Made by a program: the position numbers and the translations under genes
Assembly (NCBI GenBank): GCA_021730635.1
Contig: JAJNNC010000001.1
Span: 682,001-746,000 of the forward strand
Source of the DNA: Catalimonadaceae bacterium JC749
GTDB lineage: Bacteria > Bacteroidota > Bacteroidia > Cytophagales > Cyclobacteriaceae
Direction of reading: 5' to 3'
Length of the DNA: 64,000 bases
Notes under the pieces: generated by a model
The model's input: only the letters and a program-made list of their open reading frames with translations
What the model was told of the DNA's origin: nothing
Database searches by the model: none
Shown: piece by piece, positions 1-8,027 of the stretch
Layout: each line of letters opens with the position of its first letter
Numbering within the stretch: position 1 is the first letter of the stretch

Positions 1-192
1 CATTTCCTGCAGGTCGAAGCCGCCGTAAGCTTTGAATAAAGAAATATTTTCCTCTACCAGGTTGATGGCACGCCGGACAATCTGAGCGGGAATAATGGCG
101 AAAACGTTGGAGATGATAATAAATAACAGTCCTAACAGGAGGCGATATTTATACTTAAACAGGTACTTATTGAGATAGCTTAATTCCTTCAC
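1..192 (-). CDS. ABC exporter (MsbA-like), N-terminal part only
   Basis: Only the first 64 codons are in the window; the rest lies to the left. The frame opens with GTG at 190-192, and an in-frame TAA lies three codons upstream, so GTG is the first possible start. The peptide begins MKELSYLNKYLFKYKYR and continues into a hydrophobic helix (about residues 18-38) followed by AQIVRRAINLVEE. This is the opening of the first membrane helix of Bacteroidota lipid/multidrug ABC exporters in which membrane and ATPase domains are fused. The nucleotide-binding domain is not visible, so the family call rests on resemblance of the N-terminus alone. It is divergent from the leucine dehydrogenase gene. Confidence 0.6.
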   Translation of the reverse strand, partial: MKELSYLNKYLFKYKYRLLLGLLFIIISNVFAIIPAQIVRRAINLVEENISLFKAYGGFDLQEM

Positions 193-244
193 GTTTTGTT
201 AAAACGTTTTCGTAAACAAATGGTTCTTAGTTCCTTTGTATATG

Positions 245-275
245 TTGGGATACTATACAAAAAAATATACTTTTG
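245..275 (+). promoter_or_regulatory. Bacteroidota-type promoter for the leucine dehydrogenase gene
   Basis: TTG at 245-247 and TACTTTTG at 268-275 are separated by 20 bases, matching the known Bacteroidota sigma-A consensus (TTTG, about 20 bases, TAnnTTTG). The -7 box ends 80 bases before the ATG at 356. Confidence 0.65.
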
Positions 276-355
276 TATCGCTTTTAAAGAGCAAAGATAG
301 CTTAAAGTGAACAATATTAACTTGGAAGTCGTATTTTTTACACGAACGGAATGGT

Positions 356-1456
356 ATGGAAACAGTGACGGTCAGTGATCAGAAATCCAAACATGTTTTT
401 GACTTGATGGCTGAATATGGCCATGAACAACTCGTACAGTGTTATGACAAAGCAACAGGTTTAAAGGCCATTATTAGTATTCATTCAACAGTATTAGGCC
501 CTTCCATGGGTGGCACCCGTATGTGGAATTATGCCAACGATGAAGACGCCATTGTGGATGCATTGCGCCTTTCCCGGGGTATGACATATAAGTCGGCCAT
601 TGCCGGGTTGAACGTAGGGGGTGGTAAGGCCGTCTTGATTGGCAATACGAAAACCATGAAAAACGAGGCGTACCTTCGTCGCTTTGGAAAGTTTATTGAC
701 AGCCTGCATGGAAAATATGTGACAGCCTGTGATGTGAATATCACACCCTACGATCTGGAGTATATTTATATGGAGACAAATTTTGTGACGGGCCTTCCCG
801 AAACGTCAGGAGGGTCGGGTTCTTCTTCCTTGATTACTGCCTACGGAACGTATATGGGTATCAAAGCAGCTGCTAAAAAAGCCTATGGTAGCGACCATTT
901 AAAAGGAAAAAAAGTGGCTGTACAGGGAGCAGGCTCTGTAGGTATGAAACTCACCGAATATTTGGTGAAGGAAGGTGCTGATGTTTTCATCACAGATATT
1001 GATGAAGAAAAACTGAAAAGGGCCTCCAAGGAATTAGGAGCCCATGTGGTGGGCGAACCGGACATTTACGATGCCCCTGTTGATATTTATGCCCCTTGTG
1101 CTTTGGGGGCTACCCTTAATGATGACACTATTTCCCGCCTGAAATGTGATATTGTAGCGGGTGCAGCTAATAACCAGTTGCAGGACGACCAGAAACATGG
1201 AGACATTCTCATGGAAAAAGGGATTCTATACGCTCCTGACTTTCTGGTGAATGCGGGCGGTATCATGGCCGTGGCGGCTGAGTATTTTGGAGAATATAAA
1301 AAAGAATACCTTTATCAAAAAGCAGAAAAAATATACGATATCTGTTTGCATGTATTGGAAAGAGCAGAGGCTGAAAAGCAGAACACCCAAAAAATTGCGA
1401 TGCGTATGGCTGAGGAAAGAATTACAGCCATGGGCAATCTTAGAAAAACACTTTAA
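356..1456 (+). CDS. Leucine (Glu/Leu/Phe/Val family) dehydrogenase
   Basis: NAD-dependent oxidative deamination of branched-chain amino acids, cytosolic; 366 residues, the usual length for leucine dehydrogenase and shorter than glutamate dehydrogenase. The dimerisation/catalytic domain (about 1-150) holds the glycine-rich GGTRMW segment, the two catalytic-site lysines K79 (MTYKSAIAGL) and K91 (GGGKAV), and the aspartate D126 in ACDVNITPYDLEYI. The Rossmann domain carries VAVQGAGSVGMKL with GAGSVG at 191-196. The short length and Rossmann sequence favour leucine or valine over glutamate as substrate; this cannot be settled from sequence alone. The gene stands alone behind its own promoter. Confidence 0.85.
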   Translation: METVTVSDQKSKHVFDLMAEYGHEQLVQCYDKATGLKAIISIHSTVLGPSMGGTRMWNYANDEDAIVDALRLSRGMTYKSAIAGLNVGGGKAVLIGNTKTMKNEAYLRRFGKFIDSLHGKYVTACDVNITPYDLEYIYMETNFVTGLPETSGGSGSSSLITAYGTYMGIKAAAKKAYGSDHLKGKKVAVQGAGSVGMKLTEYLVKEGADVFITDIDEEKLKRASKELGAHVVGEPDIYDAPVDIYAPCALGATLNDDTISRLKCDIVAGAANNQLQDDQKHGDILMEKGILYAPDFLVNAGGIMAVAAEYFGEYKKEYLYQKAEKIYDICLHVLERAEAEKQNTQKIAMRMAEERITAMGNLRKTL

Positions 1457-1533
1457 TTCCGAAAATACCTGAGAAAAATAAATCTTTTAAGATTATTATT
1501 TGTTCATAGACAGATTAATAATCCACTTTTGTA

Positions 1534-2715
1534 ATGCTGAACCGAAGAATTTTACGCGCTAAAGCCATGCAGCATATTTATGCGTACAGGCAATGCCAGC
1601 GATCTAACTATGAACTGGCCTTCGACTATGTACGTCAAGCTTTTCAGCCCGACCTGAACTCTATGGAAGTTCAAAACAAAGAAGTACTAGCCAGAAATGA
1701 AGCGCTGGCAGTAAGATTACTGAAAGCTTACTTTGATAAATGTGAAGATTTTAGCAATACACCCGCGCCTATTGAAAAAGTAGTCCGTAATGCCATTGCT
1801 CAATATGAAAGCCAGTGCCGCAGGGATCGGGAGTACCTCCGTCAACAGATGTTATCCTCTACGGAGCGCATCACTGATCATTATATTTTGCTGCTGCTGT
1901 TGCTGGCAGCCCTGGCAGAGGAATCAGGTAGAGAACGACAAAAAAAATATAACTTTCTGACTGAATCCCCTATTGAAGAAAAAAAAGAACCCAAACTTAA
2001 TTTTTATCATAACCGGGTAATACAGGCGATCAGAAATAACCAAGAGTTACTGACTAAAGCGAATCAAAAAAACCTGCATTGGGGAAATTATAACAGCGAT
2101 ATCAAACAGTGGTTCAAAAGTTTTCTGAAATCGGACGAAACTTTTCAGGCCTATCAGGCGATAGAAAAGCCTACCCTGGAAGAAGACATGGAGATTGCCC
2201 GGTACGTTTTCAACAATATTATTTTAAAGCATGAGCCCATCATGGCTATTCTGGAAGAAAACGACATCAACTGGGCAGAAGATATGAAAGCTGTGAAAAG
2301 TATGGCTAATAAATCTATCAAGTCGGTCAATGAAGAAGATCCTTCCCATATCGAGCTGGTAGAACTTACACCCAACTGGGAAGAAGATAGAGTTTTTTTT
2401 GAAGATTTGTATACGATCACCATTCGCCATGATGATGAGTATGAACATATTATTAATGAAAAATCTAAAAACTGGTCTTCCGAACGAATAGCCCATCTGG
2501 ACAATATTATCATCAAGATGGCTATTGCTGAAATGATTCATTTCAGCAGTATTCCCGTAAAAGTAACGATTAACGAATATATAGATATTTCAAAGCAATT
2601 CAGTACGCATAAGAGCAAACAATTCGTTAATGGTATGTTAGATGTCATTGCCAACGACCTTCAAAGCAAGAATTTGATACGGAAAAGTGGCAGAGGATTG
2701 ATCGATAACCGATAA
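1534..2715 (+). CDS. nusB: Transcription antitermination factor NusB, long Bacteroidota form
   Basis: 393 residues, far longer than the roughly 140 residues of E. coli NusB. The NusB fold is at the C-terminus (about 250-385): the helix with ERIAHLDNIIIKMAIAEM, then PVKVTINEYIDISKQF and KQFVNGMLDVIA, which are the standard NusB signatures. The N-terminal 230 residues are helical and charged and are typical of the Bacteroidota form. NusB with NusE binds boxA RNA and supports rRNA antitermination. It heads the co-directional block nusB, YtxH-like, DUF1573, yajC, ybbR, coaE. The start begins with MLNRRILRAKAMQHIYAYRQ, which fits family N-termini. Confidence 0.92.
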   Translation: MLNRRILRAKAMQHIYAYRQCQRSNYELAFDYVRQAFQPDLNSMEVQNKEVLARNEALAVRLLKAYFDKCEDFSNTPAPIEKVVRNAIAQYESQCRRDREYLRQQMLSSTERITDHYILLLLLLAALAEESGRERQKKYNFLTESPIEEKKEPKLNFYHNRVIQAIRNNQELLTKANQKNLHWGNYNSDIKQWFKSFLKSDETFQAYQAIEKPTLEEDMEIARYVFNNIILKHEPIMAILEENDINWAEDMKAVKSMANKSIKSVNEEDPSHIELVELTPNWEEDRVFFEDLYTITIRHDDEYEHIINEKSKNWSSERIAHLDNIIIKMAIAEMIHFSSIPVKVTINEYIDISKQFSTHKSKQFVNGMLDVIANDLQSKNLIRKSGRGLIDNR

Positions 2716-2802
2716 ATTTTTCAATAAAGTGCGATTATTAATACTTTTTGTTGGAAAGGTTAGGATGCACTTTGTAAATTTATACTTTAAAAAAACATAA
2801 AC

Positions 2803-3099
2803 ATGAGTAAGACAGCTGGTAGTTTGTTATTATTCATCTCAGGTATTCTCACCGGTACGCTGGTAGGTGTACTATACGCACCGGATAAAGGTTCGAATAC
2901 CCGAGACAGAGTTACTTTCCGCTTGGAAAAATATAAAGTCAAGTTAGAAGAACTCCTGACTGATTTGGTAAGATCCAGAGATGCTCTTCCGGATAGTGTG
3001 GCTAAATCTGATGGAGAAAAAGTTATCAACGAAGCCAGAGAAAAGGCTAAACAGCTACTGGATGATGTAGATAACTTATTGGGTCAGATCAAAAAATGA
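2803..3099 (+). CDS. YtxH domain protein (small membrane-anchored)
   Basis: 98 residues. A hydrophobic N-terminal helix (about 6-27) contains the GILTGTLVGVLYAPDKGSNTR segment that marks YtxH/gas-vesicle-GvpP-like proteins, where a helix is followed by APxxGxxTR. The rest is charged helix that could form a coiled coil (EKYKVKLEELLTDLVRSRD, NEAREKAKQLLDDV). Function is not established for the family; it is often linked to envelope or general stress. It sits in the nusB-coaE block, 87 bases after nusB. Confidence 0.75.
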   Translation: MSKTAGSLLLFISGILTGTLVGVLYAPDKGSNTRDRVTFRLEKYKVKLEELLTDLVRSRDALPDSVAKSDGEKVINEAREKAKQLLDDVDNLLGQIKK

Positions 3100-3173
3100 T
3101 CGATACTCACTTTGAATACTTAAATTCACATCTCTACATTTACTATTATAAATAGACTAATAAATTTATCATC

Positions 3174-3722
3174 ATGAAAAAATTGAATTCAACGATATGG
3201 ATGGCCCTATCAGGAGCAGTACTGCTAGCCTCCTGTAACTCATCTCTGGAAACTAGAGTGGCCGAACTGGAAAGCAGAGTGGCTGAACTGGAAACTCAGG
3301 CTTCTGCAGCCAGTCCCACCGCTTTGAAAGTAAACCAATCGGAACAGTCAAGTGCTAACAATACCTCTTCAGCAGGAGCTCCTAAGTTTGAATTCACGGA
3401 AGAAACACACGATTTTGGTAATATCAATGAGGGCGATGTAGTGGAACACGTATTTAAGTTTAAAAACGTAGGGAATGCACCTTTGGTCATCCAAAGTGCC
3501 ACAGCGACCTGCGGATGTACGGTCCCTAACCCTCCCAAGGATCCTATTGCGCCAGGAGCAGAGAACGAGATCCTTGTCAAATTCAACAGCCAGAGCAAAA
3601 CCGGGGTGCAGAATAAGACCATCACCATTACGGCCAATACAGAACCTTCTGTTACCCGTTTGTATATCAAGGGTAATGTCATTGCTAAGGATCAGCAAGC
3701 TGCCGGTCCCGTAAAAAAATAA
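3174..3722 (+). CDS. DUF1573 lipoprotein with short coiled coil
   Basis: 182 residues. The signal peptide ends in a lipobox (LLASC, lipidated Cys at 21). Residues 24-44 are two near-identical heptad blocks (ETRVAELESRVAELE), a short coiled coil likely to trimerise, much like Lpp-type spacers. The DUF1573 domain follows (about 72-170), an Ig/ASH-like beta fold with HDFGNINEGDVVEHVFKFKN and the conserved CGC motif (TCGCTVPNPPKDPIAPG). It lies directly upstream of yajC, a common order in Bacteroidota. Its role is unknown; it is predicted to be an envelope lipoprotein. Confidence 0.85.
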   Translation: MKKLNSTIWMALSGAVLLASCNSSLETRVAELESRVAELETQASAASPTALKVNQSEQSSANNTSSAGAPKFEFTEETHDFGNINEGDVVEHVFKFKNVGNAPLVIQSATATCGCTVPNPPKDPIAPGAENEILVKFNSQSKTGVQNKTITITANTEPSVTRLYIKGNVIAKDQQAAGPVKK

Positions 3723-3744
3723 CTTAACAGTCACTACACAACTT

Positions 3745-4068
3745 ATGCTACATTACATTCTGCTTCAGGCCAGTAACGGCCAGAGTGGTTTGATTGGCAA
3801 CTTGATCCTTATTGGAGGAATTGCCATCATTTTTTACTTTTTTATGATCAGGCCGCAGCAAAAAAGACAAAAAGCACAAAAGGAATTTATAGGTTCTATC
3901 AAGAAAGGGGATATGGTCGTGACGATCGGAGGCATGCACGGCAGAATTGTTAGTATTGAAGATGATAGCGTTATTTTAGAAGTGGACCGTGGTGCCAAAA
4001 TCAAATTTGACAAAACGTCTATATCTTTAGAAGCCAGTAAGCGTTATTCAACTACTACGAAGTCTTGA
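3745..4068 (+). CDS. yajC: Preprotein translocase accessory subunit YajC
   Basis: 107 residues. One membrane helix (about 16-35) is followed by the family hallmark FMIRPQQKRQKAQKEF, then a small cytosolic beta domain (GDMVVTIGGMHGRIVSIEDD). YajC associates with SecDF and the Sec translocon. The start is 22 bases after the DUF1573 stop and the stop codon overlaps the next gene's start, which suggests co-translation. Confidence 0.92.
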   Translation: MLHYILLQASNGQSGLIGNLILIGGIAIIFYFFMIRPQQKRQKAQKEFIGSIKKGDMVVTIGGMHGRIVSIEDDSVILEVDRGAKIKFDKTSISLEASKRYSTTTKS

Positions 4069-5069
4069 AGAAAGACAGAAACCAAAATATTAAATATTTT
4101 TTTAACCGTTTTATGCGGCTCTTTCCTTCTCCTAAAGAGGGAAATCTGAAAATTATTTTACTCTGTATTTTTACAGCTACTACTTTCTGGTTCTTTAATG
4201 CACTAAATAAAGCCGATTATACTACCCGTATAAACTATCCTATTTCGTTCGCCTACGACCATGACAGTACCTATCTGTTGAGTCAGCTTCCGGAAAATAT
4301 TACAGTGCAGGTGAGCGGCGGCGGATGGAATCTACTTCGCAAGACAATGTTGTTTGACAGGGAGCCGGTAGAGGTTAGTCTGGATGACCCTACCCAGACC
4401 AAGTTTATCACCTCCCAGTCTATTACCGACCTGGTAGAAAACAAGCTGGAAGATGTGAGGCTGGATTATATTGTGACAGATACTTTATTTCTGAATATAG
4501 ATAAAGCAGCCTTAAAAAAAGTACGATTGGCGGTAGACACCGCTTCACTGCTGCTGGCTGATCAGCATCGAATTGTCTCCAATATACAGTTGATGCCGAA
4601 CACAGCTGTGTTGCAGGGGCCTGCCTCACTCATTGCTGATACACCTGATACAATCTTCGTTAGTCTGCCCGACGATGAGGATGAGCCCATCAGTGAAGAC
4701 TACTCCGAAGAGTTAGCCCTTTCTTATAATGCTTCAGAGTATATTCAAATACAGCCGGAAAACATACAATTAAGTTTTAAGGTAGCCCCTTTCTCCACCT
4801 ATGAGAAACGTATAAAGATAACTCCTGTCAACTTTCCGGAAGATTCTTCCGTTTATCTTCAGCAAGAATCTGTCACAATTTCTTTCTGGTTACAAAATAA
4901 TTATGTAGAATTGGCAAATAATTATGACTTTGAAGTAGTTGCAAATTTGCGTACCTTCCAACCGGAAGATAGCACTGTAACTCCAGCATTAAAATCATAT
5001 CCTGATTTTGCGAAAGATATCACTATTACCCCTTCAAAGGTTAAAGTGGCCTATGCAAAGTCAAACTAA
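4065..5069 (+). CDS. YbbR/CdaR-like single-pass membrane protein
   Basis: 334 residues starting at TTG (4065-4067), which overlaps the yajC stop as TTGA; the alternative is ATG 17 codons later (MRLFPSPKEGN). One membrane helix (about 27-44, KIILLCIFTATTFWFFNAL) is followed by repeated beta-rich YbbR-type domains (YPISFAYDH..., TITPSKVKVAY). Gram-positive YbbR (CdaR) regulates the diadenylate cyclase CdaA; no CdaA gene is visible here, so that role is only a possibility. The order yajC-ybbR-coaE is typical for Bacteroidota. The 3' end overlaps coaE by 17 bases. Confidence 0.78.
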   Translation: MKKDRNQNIKYFFNRFMRLFPSPKEGNLKIILLCIFTATTFWFFNALNKADYTTRINYPISFAYDHDSTYLLSQLPENITVQVSGGGWNLLRKTMLFDREPVEVSLDDPTQTKFITSQSITDLVENKLEDVRLDYIVTDTLFLNIDKAALKKVRLAVDTASLLLADQHRIVSNIQLMPNTAVLQGPASLIADTPDTIFVSLPDDEDEPISEDYSEELALSYNASEYIQIQPENIQLSFKVAPFSTYEKRIKITPVNFPEDSSVYLQQESVTISFWLQNNYVELANNYDFEVVANLRTFQPEDSTVTPALKSYPDFAKDITITPSKVKVAYAKSN

Positions 5070-5673
5070 GACATTATTAGTAGGTATTACAGGTGGCATT
5101 GGTTCTGGCAAAAGCCTGATTTGTAAAATATTTACAGTATTAAGAATTCCTGTTTATTTTGCTGACCAGCGTGCTAAATGGCTGCAAATGCATAATACCA
5201 GCCTTGTGAAGGCCATCAAAAGTCATTTTGGCCCCCAAGCTTATGATACAGAGGGAAAACTCAACCGGGTATTTTTGGCCGAGCAGGTTTTCAATAATGA
5301 AGAAAAATTAAATTTATTGAACAAGCTTGTGCATCCATTTGTAGCTGAAGATTTTCGAGAGTGGCAGCACAAGCATCAGGATGCTCCATATGTTGTAAAA
5401 GAAGCAGCTTTACTTTTTGAAACAGGCTCTTATAAATCTCTTCAGAAAATTATCAATGTAAATGCTCCTGTTGAATTGCGTATCAGAAGAGTAATGCTTA
5501 GAGATCTCCACCGATCGAGAGCACAAATCGAGAACATCATAGCAAAACAATGGACTGATAAGAGAAGAGCTGAATTAGCTGATTTTAATATTCACAATGA
5601 TGACAGTTCGCTGATAGTGCCTGAAGTACTTAAAATTCATGAGATCCTCACGCAACGCAAAACAGTAGCCTGA
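5053..5673 (+). CDS. coaE: Dephospho-CoA kinase
   Basis: Last step of CoA synthesis: ATP-dependent 3'-phosphorylation of dephospho-CoA. 206 residues from ATG at 5053; an open frame extends upstream to 5008, but those codons are inside the previous gene and are not family-like. P-loop GITGGIGSGKS at residues 10-20, then a CoA-domain segment (VYFADQRAKWLQ) and the helix with LNKLVHPFVAEDF. The lid region has RIRRVMLRDLHRSRAQIENII, matching the usual RxxxRD pattern. Overlaps the ybbR-like gene by 17 bases, consistent with one transcript. Confidence 0.92.
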   Translation: MQSQTKTLLVGITGGIGSGKSLICKIFTVLRIPVYFADQRAKWLQMHNTSLVKAIKSHFGPQAYDTEGKLNRVFLAEQVFNNEEKLNLLNKLVHPFVAEDFREWQHKHQDAPYVVKEAALLFETGSYKSLQKIINVNAPVELRIRRVMLRDLHRSRAQIENIIAKQWTDKRRAELADFNIHNDDSSLIVPEVLKIHEILTQRKTVA

Positions 5674-5754
5674 ATATCTTTTTTGTGTAAGCGTCTATTT
5701 TTCTTGATTTTTTATGTAAGACATAAACTTTTATAACTTAATAATCTACCTATT

Positions 5755-6297
5755 ATGAGCTTAGACAGGTTTAGAAATGAAGTCTGGAAAGAAATTGATT
5801 TTGAAACAGATCTTCCACATGCTAAGTATGAAATATCCAGCCTGGGCAGAGTGAAAAGCTATGCGGTTGATAGAGCCGACGGCAGAATTATGAAAGGATC
5901 CGATGTGAATGGTTATCTTTCTGTGATGGTTAGATTAGGCAAAAAAGTATCGCAAACACATTACATTCACCGCTTGGTTGCCAAAGCTTTTGTATCAAAA
6001 ACCTCAGAAGAACATCGCTTTGTGGCTCATCTGGACTTCAATAAGAAAAATAATAGCAGATACAATCTAAAGTGGATGACGGAGGAGGAATTGAATGACC
6101 ATAATAACAAAAATCCAGCAATTCTCAAGAGTAGAACTACCGGATATAAACTCACCGAAGCCGATGTACGGGTCATTAAGAGACTGCTTAAAAATAATAA
6201 AACCCGCCTGAGCATGATTGCCAAACGTTTTAATATTACCCATACCCAGCTCAACCGCATCAGATCTGGTGAAAACTGGGGTAATGTTACCATTTAA
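5755..6297 (+). CDS. Free-standing NUMOD4-HNH endonuclease
   Basis: 180 residues. NUMOD4 module at about 8-50 (EVWKEIDFE, YEISSLGRVKSYA), then an HNH_3-type nuclease core (about 60-115) with IHRLVAKAF, VAHLDFNKKNNSRYNLKWM, and a C-terminal helix-turn-helix DNA-binding segment (LTEADVRVIKRLLKNN, LSMIAKRFNITHTQLNRI). This is the build of phage/intron homing endonucleases. No intron, intein or methylase is visible next to it, so it is either a solitary selfish gene or a domesticated nuclease. It lies between coaE and tRNA-His, and both neighbours look intact. Confidence 0.85.
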   Translation: MSLDRFRNEVWKEIDFETDLPHAKYEISSLGRVKSYAVDRADGRIMKGSDVNGYLSVMVRLGKKVSQTHYIHRLVAKAFVSKTSEEHRFVAHLDFNKKNNSRYNLKWMTEEELNDHNNKNPAILKSRTTGYKLTEADVRVIKRLLKNNKTRLSMIAKRFNITHTQLNRIRSGENWGNVTI

Positions 6298-6319
6298 CGC
6301 AAAACAACTTTTCGCGCTG

Positions 6320-6577
6320 TTATTCAAAAAGATTCTGAGGCAGAGAGATTTGATCCGTATAAAATTTCACCCGGGTATGGGAGGTGGGGAGAAGCTCTAT
6401 TTTTTCAATCTTATCCAATTTATGGTTGTAGAATACTTCTACATAATAATCTTTCAATAAATACAGGTTTACCTTGTAACTGTAATACCGTATAGCGACA
6501 ATAAACGTCCCCTCCCGATATAGGGTTTGTATCCTATCTCTTAAGGATAAGGCCATAAAATCGGAAGCAGACAACAT
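6320..6577 (-). CDS. Small conserved-looking hypothetical protein
   Basis: 85 residues, ATG start at 6575-6577. No known domain recognised. The sequence is a helix (MLSASDFMALSLRDRIQTLY) followed by alternating hydrophobic/charged strands rich in Tyr (AIRYYSYKVNLYLLKDYYVEVFYNH), then KIEKIELL, and looks like a small alpha-beta fold of real protein composition. It occupies the space between the HNH gene and tRNA-His and does not overlap either. I recall similar short proteins in Bacteroidota genomes, but cannot confirm this here. Confidence 0.6.
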   Translation of the reverse strand: MLSASDFMALSLRDRIQTLYREGTFIVAIRYYSYKVNLYLLKDYYVEVFYNHKLDKIEKIELLPTSHTRVKFYTDQISLPQNLFE

Positions 6578-6672
6578 AGATCCTTTAATAATATTAATGC
6601 TTACTACAAAAGAAATGAGCTGTACAACCGCGTGATGCTCCCACGTGCTTACCTAGCTACAACAAATATAAT

Positions 6673-6707
6673 AAAAAAACCGCTTCTAACATATATAAAA
6701 GCGGTTT
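6673..6707 (-). terminator. Intrinsic terminator of tRNA-His
   Basis: The 9-bp stem AAACCGCTT (6677-6685) / AAGCGGTTT (6699-6707) is followed on the minus strand by a run of T (A run at 6673-6679 on the plus strand), three bases beyond the tRNA 3' end. Confidence 0.85.
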
Positions 6708-6709
6708 AG

Positions 6710-6784
6710 GGTGAATGATGGGACTCGAACCCACGACCTCTGGTGCCACAAACCAGCGCTCTAACCGACTGAGCTACAATCACC
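6710..6784 (-). tRNA. tRNA-His (anticodon GTG)
   Basis: Cloverleaf read on the minus strand: 5' GGTGATTG, D arm TAGCTCAGTCGGTTAGAGC, anticodon stem CTGGT/ACCAG with loop TTGTGGC (anticodon GTG), T arm GTGGG-TTCGAGT-CCCAT. The extra 5' G(-1) opposite C73 that identifies tRNA-His is encoded. The acceptor stem has one T5-T68 mismatch. CCA is not encoded. A consensus promoter ends 11 bases upstream and a terminator follows directly. Confidence 0.95.
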
Positions 6785-6795
6785 GTTTGAGTTCA

Positions 6796-6827
6796 CAAAA
6801 TTAGAAATCTGTAACCACTTTTACAAA
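6796..6827 (-). promoter_or_regulatory. Promoter of tRNA-His
   Basis: Minus-strand TTTG (plus-strand CAAA at 6824-6827), 20-base spacer, then TAATTTTG (plus-strand CAAAATTA at 6796-6803), 11 bases before the tRNA. It is a full match to the Bacteroidota consensus. Confidence 0.85.
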
Positions 6828-6858
6828 ACCTGACTGAGATAATTACTTAAAATCAGGG

Positions 6859-7935
6859 TTAGTTTTTTTCTTCTATTGTATAGAAGGCTTTAACTGGATA
6901 ATGGTCAGAATAGGGTATTTCACGATGGGTTTGAAAGTCTTTTGCTTCTAATCCATCACTATAAAATTGATTGTCAATCCTGAGAAAAAACAATTTCCCA
7001 TTATAACTGAAACCCAAACCGTTTCCAGCTTCTTCAAAAGCATTGTATAGATATTTTTTTAAAGTAGCGTAGGTATAGCTATAAGGTATATCATTGAGAT
7101 CTCCACACACTATAACCCGGTGAGGACTTTGCTTGATATGGGTGAGCAGATTATCAATCTGCCTGGCTCTATTGATAAATCCATGCTTTAATTTTCTGGC
7201 AATCGTAAGGTAATTTTCCCTCACTCTGTCCATATCACCGTCTATATTACCAATCTTATTCTCGTCAATACTCATAGATTGCAAATGCACATTATATACT
7301 CTAATCGTATCCTGCTGAATCATTAGGTCCACATAAATAGCGTGTTGTTGCCTATCATCTTTCAAATGCACTTCTCCGCAGGCTACAATAGGAAATTTAC
7401 TAAAAATAGCTAGTCCGAACTGCGCTCCTTTACTGTTGATAAGACTAGGCTGTATGTATGAATGGTATTGTGACCCTTTCCGAAGCTTGGTAAATGTATC
7501 GTATACATTTGAGCTGTCTTCATTATAAAATTCTTGTAAGCATTTAACATCGGCATTGCTATCTGATATCCACCGGATCATAGATTTTCCGGTATCATTT
7601 ACATTTTGCAGGTAAGCATATGAATTAAAAACCCTGACATTGTAATTCAAGACAGAAAAAGCATCTGCCTCTGATTCTTGCCCTAAGTTGATAGAAAAGC
7701 TTGACAATACATATTTATAACCAAATAAGAGAGCAATCAGAGGAAACAGAAACCATATTTTATTTCTGATGAGATAAAAAATTAATAATACGACATTCAG
7801 AAAGAGGAAAACAGGAATGGACAATGCGAGGAAACCCGCAACCCAGAATTTCTCAGGAGATACCCGGGTACTTAAAAAAACAATAATCGTGAGAACAAAG
7901 ACGATAATATTTGCAACTCTGGCCAATGAAATCAA
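6859..7935 (-). CDS. Membrane-anchored endonuclease/exonuclease/phosphatase family protein
   Basis: 358 residues. It starts at TTG (7933-7935); an in-frame TAA lies four codons upstream and no ATG precedes the first membrane helix, so TTG is the likely start. Three hydrophobic helices (about 5-80) are followed by an EEP domain: VLNYNVRVFN, KCLQEFYNED (metal-binding Glu), VIVCGDLNDIPYS (DxN) and IPYSDHYPVKAFY (SDH catalytic His). This is the common Bacteroidota layout of membrane helices plus EEP domain. The substrate (nucleic acid, phosphoinositide or sphingolipid-like) is not known. The stop is about 75 bases from tRNA-His. Confidence 0.82.
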   Translation of the reverse strand: MISLARVANIIVFVLTIIVFLSTRVSPEKFWVAGFLALSIPVFLFLNVVLLIFYLIRNKIWFLFPLIALLFGYKYVLSSFSINLGQESEADAFSVLNYNVRVFNSYAYLQNVNDTGKSMIRWISDSNADVKCLQEFYNEDSSNVYDTFTKLRKGSQYHSYIQPSLINSKGAQFGLAIFSKFPIVACGEVHLKDDRQQHAIYVDLMIQQDTIRVYNVHLQSMSIDENKIGNIDGDMDRVRENYLTIARKLKHGFINRARQIDNLLTHIKQSPHRVIVCGDLNDIPYSYTYATLKKYLYNAFEEAGNGLGFSYNGKLFFLRIDNQFYSDGLEAKDFQTHREIPYSDHYPVKAFYTIEEKN

Positions 7936-8027
7936 AAATTTATTTTACTACTCTCTTATAAGTAACAGGAAAATGCTACTAAATCAAACAAAGCAACAAT
8001 AAACTATTCGTGAGAATAAAGTATGTG

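Noticed and set aside
5755-6297. Restriction-modification system
   Set aside because: The HNH protein has no methyltransferase or specificity partner nearby, and its NUMOD4 module points to homing endonucleases.
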